From Plantago ovata (taxonomy: Eukaryota; Streptophyta; Magnoliopsida; Lamiales; Plantaginaceae): a stretch of 64,000 bases of DNA. The stretch spans positions 21,281,566 to 21,345,565 of the forward strand of contig CM051458.1 of assembly GCA_028274465.1 (NCBI GenBank). Reading direction: 5' to 3'. Below, in pieces: positions 9,512-20,600 of this stretch. The notes beneath the pieces were generated by a model. It saw only the letters and a list, made by a program, of their open reading frames with translations, searched no databases and had not been told where the DNA came from. Each line of letters starts with the position of its first letter. Position 1 is the first letter of the stretch. Position numbers and translations under genes: made by a program.

Positions 9512-11672
9512 TTGTGTATGCCGCATACACGTTCTGCAGGAACACCGCTTGCTGATTCAATTGCTGAGATCGACAGAGTCTACCACCAAGGAAGGCGACT
9601 ACTTGAAAGGCGCGCACTAGAGGAAATAGAGGAAACCGATTTCTCTGAATCTCTACTCAGTCTATTCAAGGAAATCGACGGAATGGCAGAAGCTAGACCA
9701 CTGAAGGCATGGGTTCAACCCACCAAAGATCGTATGAGGGGACCGGCGATTGTTCTTTCGTCTGCAACCCGAGATCTGGAGATCAAGAACCACGCATTCC
9801 AACAACTTCCGAGGTTCTATGGCTTATCAAGGGAAGATGTGATGGGGGTACTTGCACGATATCGATGATTTCGCCAACCAACTCCCACGACCCGGAGCTG
9901 ACATAACAACGGATGAGTTGAGGATGAAGGTTTTTGCTATGGGACTTGGCGACAGAGCCAAGTCATGGCTGAGTTCTCTACTAGCCGGCTCGCTGGACAC
10001 TTGAGAAAAGGTTTTTTCAGCTTTCATGGAGAAATACTTCCCTCACACTTTGACTACCGCGCTAAAGGCGCAAATTACTGGTTTCAAGCAAGACTATGAT
10101 GAGACCATCTACACCGCGTTCGAGAGGTTCCAAGATCTCACGAACAAGTGCCCTCACCATGGTTTTGAACTTTCCAACCTAGTCCAACACTTCTACAATG
10201 GACTAACCTTCGAGAACCAACAAGTGGTGGATTTCCAATGCCGAGGCAATATTTGGGAGGAAACCACAGAAGCCGTCTGGGCTGTTTTCGAAAGGCTTGC
10301 TAAGGGTTTGCAGTTCAAGGACCCAAGAGCAATGGTTAGGAGACGTGGACCTGAAGCTCCACCGACTCAAGAAGCCCCTATGTACAGGGGGAATGGGGAT
10401 CAATTCGAGTGCTTTACCAACGAATTGAAGCAAGTCCTCAAGAGCGCCACCGGAACGACTGTTTCGAACGAAGTATGCCGAATATGCAAGAACTATGGGC
10501 ATGGGGCTCATATGTGTAGATCGGAGCTGGCATACGATGATGGCAACTAGGCTCGAGGAGGCGAAGAAGAAGCCTTTGCTACGGAGTTTGGTACTCAAGA
10601 AGTTAGCTACGGACAAGACGGTAGGAATCCTCGAGGTGGATTCTGGAGAAGAGGATACCGCAACAATCAAGGCTATGCACCGGCTAACCAAACTTATGGA
10701 CCTAACCAAGACCGTAGTAGGCTAAACTATGGTAATGACCACTGCGAAAACCCCGCTCCGAAAGAGCCACCGAAGTCGAAGTCGGCTCAACTGATGGAGA
10801 ACTTGCAGAAGATGGTCGATCACACACAAAGTTTTATCAAACGTTATGAAGAAGACTCCGAGAAGACTAGGGCAAGGCTCGATAGGTTGGAAGAGAGAAC
10901 TAGACTTACCCATCAAAAGATGCAAGAGTTGATCGACCGAGGAGCAAGTAGGGAGCAAGGCAAACTGCCTAGCAACACTGTAAAGACGAATGCCATTACA
11001 TTGGCTGGTGATGTACCTGACGGAATCACAATCAAGAAGGTTGTTAGGTGCGAGTGTTGCATGAAGGAAGAACTTCTACAGGCTGAGGAAGAAGAGAAGA
11101 ACCTTGGATCTGACACAAGTGATGAGGAGGAAAAGGATCCCGAACCACTCCCTAAAAGTTTCGATGTTAAGGTAGGGATTGGTGAGCTTGAAGATGTCCG
11201 TGCCACACTAGATACAGGATCCTACTCAAATATAATTCCTTTGAATATGTTTGAAAAGAGCAACATTGGAAAACTATCTGAGCAAAGGGCTATTGTGCAA
11301 CTGGCGGATGGATCCTTTATGAGACCCGACGGCGTTGTGAAAAATGTGTTGGTCAAGATCGGTGAAGCATCTATATACACAAATTTCGTAGTTATGCCGG
11401 CATATGCACCCGGGACGGGGGATATCATACTCTTCAGACAAACATTCTTGACCAAGCTATGCTCCGTGATGGACATCTACCAAAGAACTTGCACCATCGA
11501 AGTGGATGGCAAGCGACACGTATTGCAAGCCATACCTGATCCACCGGAACCGCCAGATATTACTACTCACTACTGCGGTCTTGCAGCCTATATTCTTTCT
11601 TATTCACAGGTTCGTGGCATGGAGAGGAGATCAATGAAGGGGAAGCCTAGTACCCATAAAAAGAAGAGATAG
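9512..11672 (+). pseudogene. gag-pro: Athila-like gag-protease polyprotein, broken
   Basis: The N-terminal part (from ATG 9512) is a Ty3/gypsy gag with the LPRFYGLSRED block and, later, the FMEKYFP and KCPHHG motifs. The nucleocapsid has a CX2CX4HX4C zinc knuckle at about 10474-10515. The C-terminal part, open as 292 codons from 10794, has a coiled, Glu-rich linker and a retropepsin-like domain with D-T-G at residues 140-142 of that frame. Three breaks are seen: one extra G near 9845 (absent in the right arm), a TGA at 10002-10004 and a TAG at 10548-10550. Both stops sit where a Trp is expected and are shared by both arms. The related copy at 25024-26466 lacks the TAG. No reverse transcriptase, RNase H or integrase follows before the 3' LTR. 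Confidence 0.85.
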
Positions 11673-11715
11673 GCGCAGACAGGAGTCGAGTCAAAGACTT
11701 TAAACAATGACGCTA

Positions 11716-11733
11716 TCCGGGAGGCAACCCGGA
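11716..11733 (+). repeat. Hairpin after protease gene
   Basis: TCCGGG and CCCGGA pair around AGGCAA. A GGGAGGCAACCC-type element at this place is familiar from Athila-like elements. Mirror copy at 32541-32558. Confidence 0.7.
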
Positions 11734-12634
11734 ATTTTTATCGCTTTCTTTACTGCTTTTCTGCATGCATTCATTCTTGAACTATTTGCTTCTCGTATGC
11801 GAATTTGTTCATGTGTGTGTCGTATGTGCTTTTGTTTGAGTGAGATTTTTCGAGTGGTCTTTTGAAAAAATTGATTTCGGGGATTAAACCGCACTTTCTG
11901 ACGTCGGAAACCGTCTCCTCGCTTCGTGGAGCACGGGGCGAACCGCCCCGCACGAGGGGCGAACTGCCCCACGGTCCCAGAACTTCAAAAACGCTGATTT
12001 CTTCCCCAAAATCTTATTTTCTTCATTCTTCTTCATTCATCCTCCCAAAAAACCCGAAAAACGCGATTTCATCTTTAAATCTTCATAACTTCTTCATTTC
12101 TTGACCAAATTGAGTGTTGTTTAGCTTAATTCGAAGCCTATTACATGATCTATCATCCTATCCGATCAGATTTCATCCTTATGCGTTAGATTTACAGATC
12201 TGAGGTATCATCCTTAGAACCCTAATTTCGAATTTGGGGGTTTTCTAATTTGAGCTTCAATTATGCTTATTTGATGCATGGGTATGTTGTTTGTGTGATT
12301 AGACATGTTATTTACTATCAATTGCATGCTCAATTTTGCTTGAATTGTTGATTTGGGTATTTTGCTATTAGATGATATATCTTGTTATGCATTATGTCTT
12401 TATCTTTGATTTCTAGCATATGGATGTGATTATTGAAGTAATGTTGGTAGATTTGACGATAGAATGCTTAATTGTTAAGTATGAAGATTTATGATGATTG
12501 GATTTTGCACTGCTATGGTATGAATTGAGCCTTGTTATCAAGGATATTGGTTGTCTAGTAAGAGCATGATGTGATGTATTGCATGAAGTAGTTTCGTTGG
12601 TATGTTGCATGATGAAGAAGCTAGGCTAGACATT

Positions 12635-12649
12635 GCGGTTTGGGGAGTT
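12635..12649 (+). promoter_or_regulatory. Internal polypurine-like site
   Basis: GCGGTTTGGGGAGTT closely matches the true polypurine site before the 3' LTR (15099-15113). The next bases also weakly resemble an LTR start. It could be a second plus-strand primer or a relic of an old LTR. Confidence 0.4.
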
Positions 12650-14175
12650 CGAATGTCGATTTTATCACTTGTGTATTTCGCTTTTACTCTAGTATGTATT
12701 TTGAGTCAGTTTTGTGTCGTACGAGGTGCTAACATCTATTTGTAGGTACAATATCAAGGGAAAGGAGCATTCCCGTATGATTGCTGTGAAGAACCATGTC
12801 AAGGAAGGTGACCTCGCTAGAAGTGCGTTCGAGCCAAGGGGTTTTGCAACAACGTCGTGGATTATCCACGAGGAGGAGCTAGAGTATACCTGGAGTAAGG
12901 ACTCCTATGCCTATTCATGCACCACCGAAGGGACATAAACCACTATTACGTCAGCACTCCATCACGAGGACTGCAGAGTTCGAGTGAATAGGAAGGCACC
13001 GGGACAGTCTTGCCGCGGCGGATTCGATCTTGAGTCCGATGTTGCTCGAAGGTTCCGAAGCGCTAGCTTGGTTCCAAAACGTAATGACATGGGTACCCAG
13101 CGCCTTATTGGGGTGCCCCTTGCCTGCCTCTAAAGTGAGCATCATATAGACATCGGTCGGATCCACGGTAGAGAATGTGGACAAAATTGGAGAAAAAGGT
13201 AGAAGACTTCTGAGTATCCAAGCAGCTTACTGAAACCTTCTCGAGGTGTAAAACATTGGAGGGAGAGGTCCTGATACCACTACCCTTTCCCCTTCAACAG
13301 TTCACATCCTATTGGAGGGCTCCAGGATGGAGGATTCCATAACAGCGGCGGCTACTCTTGAGAATTCTACCTGCCACTACAACTCTACTAGTGAGGATGT
13401 GCGTGACAGTAGTGGCAATGAAGGCCATACGGGCAATGATGATTCTGATAGAGGAGTTGTTCCTGTCCAGCCTATAAATGGAACTACCACACCTACCTGA
13501 AGACCTGATGACACCCTATAAAGCTCACAGAGGAGGCCCAATAACCCACAAGCAGCATACTCAGCCGACCGAGGCCAAACCATGGGGTAACATCTAGTAT
13601 CACATCTTATTTCCTCATTTTATTACTGCTAGGGACTAGCGTAAATTTCATGAGGGGGGATGAGATTTAAGTGATCTGATGTTGTTAGTTTGGAGCTTGG
13701 AATTGGTAGGATGAGTATAGTACCTCGCATGCTTTATCCGTCTGCATTTTCATTTGCACGTTTACTGCTTTCTTAGATTTTTTAGGTTGCATTCACTACA
13801 TTCATCCTAGGATAGTCTTGCATGTTTTATATGGAGTTTATTGCCGAATTTTTTGAACTTTTTTATTGGGTAGATCAACCAACTATGCCATTAATCGTAT
13901 GCCTCATCTCTATGAATTTGTTTGAGGTTTTTCTCGCTTGGCTTGTCACATTTATGTATTGCACTTTGTTAAGCTTGGTAGTCTCGACATCACTTAGTGG
14001 TGTTTTCTCTACTGCGGTTCACGAAGGCCTTTATAATAGGATGATGCATGTTAGGGTCTAATTGTTGTTTTCCCGAGTAATTATGTACCTAAGAGGCAAC
14101 AAGTCTTCACCATGCTTTGAGATTGCTAAATGCCTAGGAAGGAGGTAGTGTGAGGTTGTGTGATCCTTTGTTTAT

Positions 14176-14311
14176 AACCTATTCTTCCGAATAGGTTTGG
14201 GGACGGGGTTACACCATCGTTAGACTTGTTTCTGTTTTTCATTTTCGTATCGTGAGTTTATTTTCCTTTTTCCGTAAATTTTGTACTCCAACCTATTCTT
14301 TCGAATAGGTT
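14176..14311 (+). repeat. Twin hairpins (copy 2)
   Basis: Hairpins at 14176-14197 and 14290-14311 have 9-bp arms AACCTATTC and GAATAGGTT with loops TTCC and TTTC. Arms and spacing match copy 1. Confidence 0.75.
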
Positions 14312-14365
14312 TGGGGAAGTCGTGTGAGTCATTTTGTTTCTCTTTTTATTATGCTACTGCTGGCT

Positions 14366-14506
14366 AGAAAAAAAATCGAAAAAAAAGAAAAAGAAAAATT
14401 CCAGAAAAAAAGAGAAAAAGAAAAAATAATCTGGAAAGAAAAAAAAAAAAGAAAAAAAGAAAAGACCCCAAAAAAGCAAGAAGGGTCCAAAAAAGAAAGC
14501 CAAATA
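14366..14506 (+). repeat. Long A/G-rich tract (copy 2)
   Basis: Almost pure A and G over about 140 bases, the counterpart of 240-386, with small length differences. Confidence 0.7.
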
Positions 14507-15113
14507 GCAGTTTTGCAAAGTTCGAGTCTTTTCCATTTTTCGTATTGTTCGTAATCGTGTTGTAATTTTTATTTTTATTTTTTATCTTTTTGTCTTGAGT
14601 GTCATCTGTTCTAGACCACCCTCGTCCTGCCATTCAGGAAGTGGAGAATAGCTTAAGACTTTACTTGAGAGATGGGTAGAATAGGGGAGAGTTATCTTTT
14701 ATAGGGAACCCTCCTTCGTTTGATGAGAGTCAGTACTGGTTCGACCTCTTTTGAGGGAAAATCTTAACATGGTGGAACAACAGTAAGTCCTCAGTTTCAT
14801 AGGCACGGGGCAACCATTCGTATCTTAGTGCTCTTCATTACGTCGTCACTGACTAGGTCCAGGTAGAGAATGTTACGAGAGACTATCTTGTCTTGACATA
14901 AGTGCTTATGTGGATGTGTATAAGTCAATCGAGGTATTCTTCAACCTATATTCATGCTTTGATTTATATGGTTTTTGTTCATATGTTATTTGATAGATTC
15001 AGTAGATTAGTTCAATTTATTGGCATGAGACTCCATTTTGTGTCTTGCATGTTTTTTGTATTAGAGTCTAGCTTAGTTGCTTGAGGCCAAGCAAAGGTTC
15101 GGTTTGGGGAGTT

Positions 15114-16351
15114 TGATGAATGTGTATTTTACACTTTCATTCGAGTCTTTTTCACCTATTTTAGCTATCCTCTATGTTAATTTAGCTATATTTTAGTACA
15201 TTTTATTAGAATAGTGTCACGTTTCCCTTTAGATTTTATTTTTACAGGTTTTGGTTGAAATTCGAAGATTTCTGAGCAATTATATTGAAGTTGACAAGGA
15301 ATTGGTGTTCCAGAAGCCTATTTGGAGTATCTGAAGGTTTCCGGATAGGATTTGGAGTCTAGGATTCGAATCTGGAGGTTAGAAGGCCACTAGAAGTCAG
15401 AAACCGAGTCCGAAAAGGTGAAGAAATCCAAATCCGCGTCGAAAAACGCAGAATTCCGCGAAAAAGACGGGGGGCGAACCGCCCCAGAGTTTATTCGGGG
15501 CCTATATATAGTGCTCAGTTTTCTCTCCGAAAATCATATCTTTCCCGACCTACTTTCTCACCTCTCTCTATAGTTTTAGGTAGGAACTTCCCGGGGCCTG
15601 TTCTGGGGAGTTCCGTAGCTTAGGGATATCTTTTCATAGCAGATTGGAGCTCGTAGGATCGCAATCATCCGGAGATGACACCTTCGGTAACTTTGTATCT
15701 TACAGTTTTATTCTACTTATTTTATTTATCTTTCAATATGTTTTCTTCTATGATTTCTGTTGATTGCATGCCTATTATGAGTAGCTAAACTTATCGTAGT
15801 GGTAGTATGTGAATTCTTAGCGAAGGGAAGATAATCATGCTAATGGCTATATCGCGCATTATACTCCGTGTCATTGCTTTATTTCGTTGATCAGTTGTAA
15901 CCAAAATTCTCGTATGTTGTATGATTATTATGCACAATTGGACACTGTCGACCATCAGACCAATTATCTTCGTAGTGTTGAATAATTACGGAACACATTA
16001 GGACAATCGTGATGACTAGTCAGACCAAATTATCTTCGTAGTGCTTAATACTTGCAACAGGACACTAGATTGATTCAAAGATCTCTATGCAAGACCGAGG
16101 AATTTATGCATGATTATCGACCCGTTATGTTAAGAAGGACCATACTATCACCAATCTCCATTATCTGCTAGAAACCCCTATTGCTATCGTCTTGCTGTTT
16201 TATATTCTCTTGTTAAATAGATAAAGCTAGTTATAGTCCTGAGAGAACGACACTCGAGTCATTCTACTGCTACACTACGTATTTTCGTTTTAGTTGTGGA
16301 TTGCCTTTGCCTAATTACAAATTTATTTAATTGACCTTGACACGTTCATCA
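15114..16351 (+). mobile_element. Athila-like 3' LTR
   Basis: A 1238-bp LTR starts TGATGAATG and ends TTCATCA. It has a shorter GC-palindrome cluster (about 15470-15490) before its TATA box. The sequence after it (TGATGGCACCT...) is gag sequence of the same family, and the 3' flank does not match the CCCGC before the 5' LTR at 8058. The two LTRs therefore either come from different insertions joined by recombination or have lost their duplications. Confidence 0.85.
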
Positions 16352-16463
16352 TGATGGCACCTGGGCTCGAGAAGGCGAAGAGGAAGTCCTTTGTACGGAG
16401 TTTGGTTACTCAAAGAAGGTTGCTACGGAACAGACGGTAGGAATCCTCGAGGGGGATTTTGGA
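16352..16463 (+). pseudogene. Athila-like gag fragment up to the gap
   Basis: Matches the region just after the zinc knuckle (compare 10540-10650) and is the mirror of 26357-26466. It shows that the LTR at 15114-16351 sits inside gag of another copy of its own family. It is cut by the gap. Confidence 0.8.
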
Positions 16464-16563
16464 NNNNNNNNNNNNNNNNNNNNNNNNNNNNNNNNNNNNN
16501 NNNNNNNNNNNNNNNNNNNNNNNNNNNNNNNNNNNNNNNNNNNNNNNNNNNNNNNNNNNNNNN
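16464..16563. other. Assembly gap (100 N)
   Basis: Exactly 100 N, the usual placeholder for a scaffold join of unknown size. Confidence 0.99.
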
Positions 16564-17231
16564 ATCGTCGTTTTTCAACACGAATTTGTTTGTCTTTGGT
16601 CAGAGAAGTCGTCCGGAGCCCCAGTCCACCGGAGAATGCGTGTTTTCAGCACTGTCAACCTTGAGATTTCGAGAACTTAGATGACTGTCTCTTGGATCCA
16701 TTTCTTTATATAGAGCAAGAAATTGTACGAAAAACATAGTTTGCTTTTGACCGGAGGTACAGTAGTTTCAGGCTAGAAAATTGCAGAGAAAGGAAATGTG
16801 AGTTAAAGAATTTTGTCATTTCTCTAACTCCTTCTTTATATAGTGTCTCTGGTGTGTGAGAAACTCAATCGATTTGAGTTCTCAGCAAGGGTAAAACAGA
16901 GAAACACTGGAGATAGTGGAGCCTTTTGCATTTAATGCGTAGTGGCCCACTAACTAAAACCGTCAGAGCACTCTCTCTCTTTGTTTTGTTAGCCGTTAGA
17001 TTAATAACTCCTTTTAATCAATGGCCACGATTGAATTTCATGTCATGATTTATTGCGAGTTTATCTGTGCCAGCTTAACGTCACAAATTGATTTTACCGA
17101 GTAATGAGGGATAGATTGCTTGCTGAAATAGACAAGAATCTTTTCAGCGAGTTTGAATTAACAATCTAGCTACTTGCTGAAAGTTCCCCCTTACTTAGAT
17201 ATCTCATAATTTCTAAGTTTAAAAGATATTT
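16564..17231 (-). other. Non-coding region downstream of SIRE-like copia
   Basis: No domain recognised. On the minus strand a TATA-like CTATATAAAG lies at about 16848-16857, and a hairpin (17122-17148) has 7-bp GCTGAAA/TTTCAGC arms. It may be part of a 3' LTR, but I could not match it to the 5' LTR at 22352-24035. Confidence 0.4.
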
Positions 17232-17600
17232 CTGATTTCCCGTATCAGTAAATTCTTTTACAATTTGAGACATCCTTTGGTAAAATCTGAGAGATGAGAT
17301 TTTGCTCTTTTTCTGAATTCCTGTTTCAGAAAATTCCTTTGATACTTGAATACCTGTTTCAGTATCTTTTGATTGCCTAAGTACCCGTCTCAGCAATCCT
17401 TAAGTTCTTTTACTTACTGAGTTCCTGTCTCAGCAAGTGATCAAGTTTCCTAACAAATACTTGTTTTGAAGGAATTACTTGTTGAATGCCTGTTTCATCA
17501 ATCATGTTGTGACTTATCATTTCTTAGAAGAAATTAGTGACTTGGTCTTTTGGACGGGAATACTTTGGCTTGCTGAATACCTGTTTCAGCATTCTGCCAA
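17232..17600 (-). repeat. Array of seven hairpins with a constant 7-nt loop
   Basis: Seven inverted repeats lie at about 17232-17248, 17309-17333, 17341-17366, 17371-17398, 17412-17438, 17479-17501 and 17565-17600. Each has a 7-base loop of form TNCCYGT (plus strand; ACRGGNA in the copia sense strand), such as TTCCTGT, TACCTGT or TACCCGT. The stems differ in sequence (CTGAT/ATCAG, TTTTCTGAA-type, GATACT-type, TTGGC...TGCTGAA) yet stay complementary. The array is just downstream of the pol stop. See the findings. Confidence 0.8.
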
Positions 17601-17609
17601 GTGTATCCT

Positions 17610-20600
17610 TTATTGAGGAAGTTCAATCAATTCAAGGTTATACCTTAGCATTGCGAACCTATTATCCGGTAGGGGCTTGGTAAAGATGTCAGCAAGCTGA
17701 TCTTCAGTACCTACTTTCACAACCTCAATATCACCTTTTTCCACATGATCTCTAATGAAATGATGTCTAATATCAATGTGCTTGGTCCTAGAGTTAAACT
17801 TAGGATTTTGCGTAATTGCAATAGCACTTGTATGATCACAAAAGATTGGTGTTTTCTTTGCAGAAATACCATAATCTCTTAATTGTTGCTGAATCCATAG
17901 GATTTGAGCTGTGCAACAACCAGCTGCAATGTATTCAGATTTTGTAGATGAATTGGCGACACACGTTTGCTTCTTGCTAAACCATGATATTAATCTAGTA
18001 CCCAAAAACTGACAAGTTCCAGAGGTACTTTTTCTATCAAGAGTTGATCCACCATGATCAGCATCAGAATAGCCAACCAATTCAAGTCCAGAATCTTTTG
18101 GATACCATAATCCAACATTGACTGTACCTTTAACATATTTCAGTATTTTAATTGCCTTTTTGTAGTGTGATTCTCTTGGATCCGATTGGAATCTCGCACA
18201 CACACAAACAGCATACTGAATGTCAGGTCTACTTGCTGTTAAATACAACAAGGAACGAATGAGCTTCCTATATTTGTGTTCTTCAACACTTTGTCCTCTT
18301 TAGTATAGTCCAATTTGGTACCAACACTCATAGGGATCTTTTCAGGTTTTTCATCCTCTTTGATCCTAAACTTTATGAGCATTTCTTTCGCATACTTTGC
18401 TTGATTTATGAATATTCCATCTTTGAGTTGCTTGACTTGCAACCCTAGGAAATAATTCAATTTTCCCATCATACTCATTTCAAACTTATTTGTCATGAGT
18501 TTGGCAAAATCATCACAAAGTTGCTTGTCCTTAGATCCAAAAATTATGTCATCCACATAAATTTGAACTAAGATTAATTTACCATCATGGTTCATGGTAA
18601 AAAGAGTTTTGTCAACTTCACCTTTCTTGAAACCATTTTCCAGCAAGAACTTAGCTAAGGTATCATACCATGCTCTTGGTGTTTGCTTTAGACCATATAC
18701 AACTTTCTCAAGCTTATATACCATCTTGGTTTCTGAGGAAGTTCAAAGCCAGGGGGTTGTTCTAGGTAGACTTCTTCAGAAAGTTCACCATTTAAGAATG
18801 CACTCTTAACATCCATTTGGTAAACAATGAAGTCATTGTGAGCAGCAAAGGCCAAGAAAAACCTAATTGCATCCAATCTTGCAACTGGAGCGTAAGACTC
18901 ATCATAGTCCAATCTTTCAGTCTGACAGTAACCTTGAGCAACTAAGCATGCTTTGTTTCTTGTTACTTCACCAGACTCGCTCAGCTTGTTTCTGAACACC
19001 CACTTTGTACCAATAGCTTTCTTATTTTCAGCAAGTGGCACAAGTTTCCAGACTTTGTTTCTTTCAAATTGATCCAATTCTTCTTGCATTGCCTTTATCC
19101 ATTCAGAATGCTTCAAAGCTTCTTCTATGGTTTTAGGTTCAATTTCTGAAACAAAGCAAGAGAATAAAGATTCTACTTCTACGACAGTTGCTTCTTCAAC
19201 AAGTCCTTGAGTAGCTTTGGATCTAGTCACTTGGCGTTTATTAATATCGCCAATCATATCCGTAGAGGGATGATCTCTAATCCATTTATTAACAGGTTTC
19301 CTGTTTGTTGGATCAGGATATGTTTGCTTATCAGCATGTGACTCTTCAGTATGTACTTGTTCAGTACTACTGGGAATTTGTGTCTCTGCTGAGATTTGAT
19401 CGTCAGCAACTGCTTGCTCAGCATTGCTGGGTTGAGATATTTCATCAGCAGGCACTGGAGATTGCGTAATTTCAGCAACTTCCGGAGCAACCGCATCTTT
19501 TGCTGGAAATTCTTTGTCGTGAACTATATTTATCTTGTCATGACTCGGGGAAGGAGAATCATTGTCAGAATCATCATTTAGTTCAATTGACTTGATTTGC
19601 CTAGCATCAGACTCCGTTCTTTGCTCATGTATGATTAGCTTTTTCATACATTCTGATATTTCTTCTTCAGCAGGCACACCTTGTGTCTTTTCATAGAATA
19701 CAACATGCACAGATTCTTCAATCTTTGGTGCCTTTTTGTTGTAAACTCTGTAAGCTTTACTATGCAAGGAGTAGCCAAGAAATATCGCTTCGTCTGCCTT
19801 TGGTTGAAATGTTCTTAGGTATTCTCTACCATTGTTAAGAACGAAACACTTGCAACCAAATACTCTTAGATGAGTGATGTTAGGAGGTCTTCCAACAAAC
19901 AATTCATAAGGAGTTTTGTTGTATTCCTTAGTAATCAAACATCTATTCTGAGTATAGCAGGCGGTATTAATCGCTTCAACCCAGTAAGCCTCACTTATCT
20001 CAGTGTCAGCAAGCATTGTTCTTGCGGCTTCTTTCAGGGTACGATTCTTCCGTTCAGCAACACCATTTTGCTGTGGTGTCCTTACTGAGGATAACTGATG
20101 TTGAATACCTTTGGAGGTACAATATTCAGTTATGTACTGGTTTACAAACTCAGTACCATGGTCTGTCCTTATGACTCTTACCTTGTCATTTTTCATGACT
20201 TCAAGCTTATTCAGCAAGTTAGGTATTTCAGTCTTGGTTTCAGATTTGTGTTTGATGAATACTACCCAAGTGAATCTTGAATAGTCATCTACCACGACTA
20301 GACCATACTTCTTACCAGCATAGCTTGTTGAAGAAGATTCAAACAAGTCCATGTGTAAGAGTTGTAAAGGTTTTGTAGTTGACGGTACTGCCTTGTTCTT
20401 GAAAGAAGATTTGGTTTGCTTTCCTTGCTGACATGCATTGCAAACACCATCCTTCTTAAAAGTAACCCTAGGTAATCCAACTACAAGTGCCTTTTTAGAC
20501 AGCTTATTCAGCGTCTTGAAGTTTAGATGACTTGTTCGTTTATGCCATAACCATGCTTTTTCAGCAAGGCAATCATGATCTGAGACAAGGCATTTTTCAA

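Larger units (their letters stand above)
11673..14125 (+). mobile_element. Internal non-coding region after the protease
   Basis: About 2.45 kb without a conserved open frame where pol would be expected. It holds a hairpin at 11716-11733, GC modules resembling the LTR palindromes (about 11935-11970) and a second polypurine-like site at 12635-12649. Short frames (such as 12714-12938, 13312-13500 and 13822-14061) show no domain I recognise and may be relics of an env-like or other third gene. Confidence 0.55.
14126..15113 (+). mobile_element. 3' internal region of Athila-like element (copy 2)
   Basis: Closely similar to 1-994. It contains twin hairpins, an A/G-rich tract and the polypurine site at 15099-15113 before the LTR. 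No coding capacity recognised. Confidence 0.8.
1532..16463 (+). repeat. Left arm of a 15-kb inverted duplication
   Basis: The arm matches the reverse complement of 26357-42681 along its whole length. Position plus partner sums to about 42820 on the inner side and about 44250 beyond the LINE found only in the right arm. All features here have a mirror copy. The arm ends exactly at the N gap, so a retained alternative haplotype is a serious explanation. Confidence 0.9.

Noticed and set aside
13312-14061. env-like third gene of the Athila-like element
   Set aside because: Only short frames, no transmembrane plus signal layout and no recognised domain, so not supported.
16391-16684. Open frames across the N gap
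   Set aside because: They are artefacts of translating N; the gap size is unknown.
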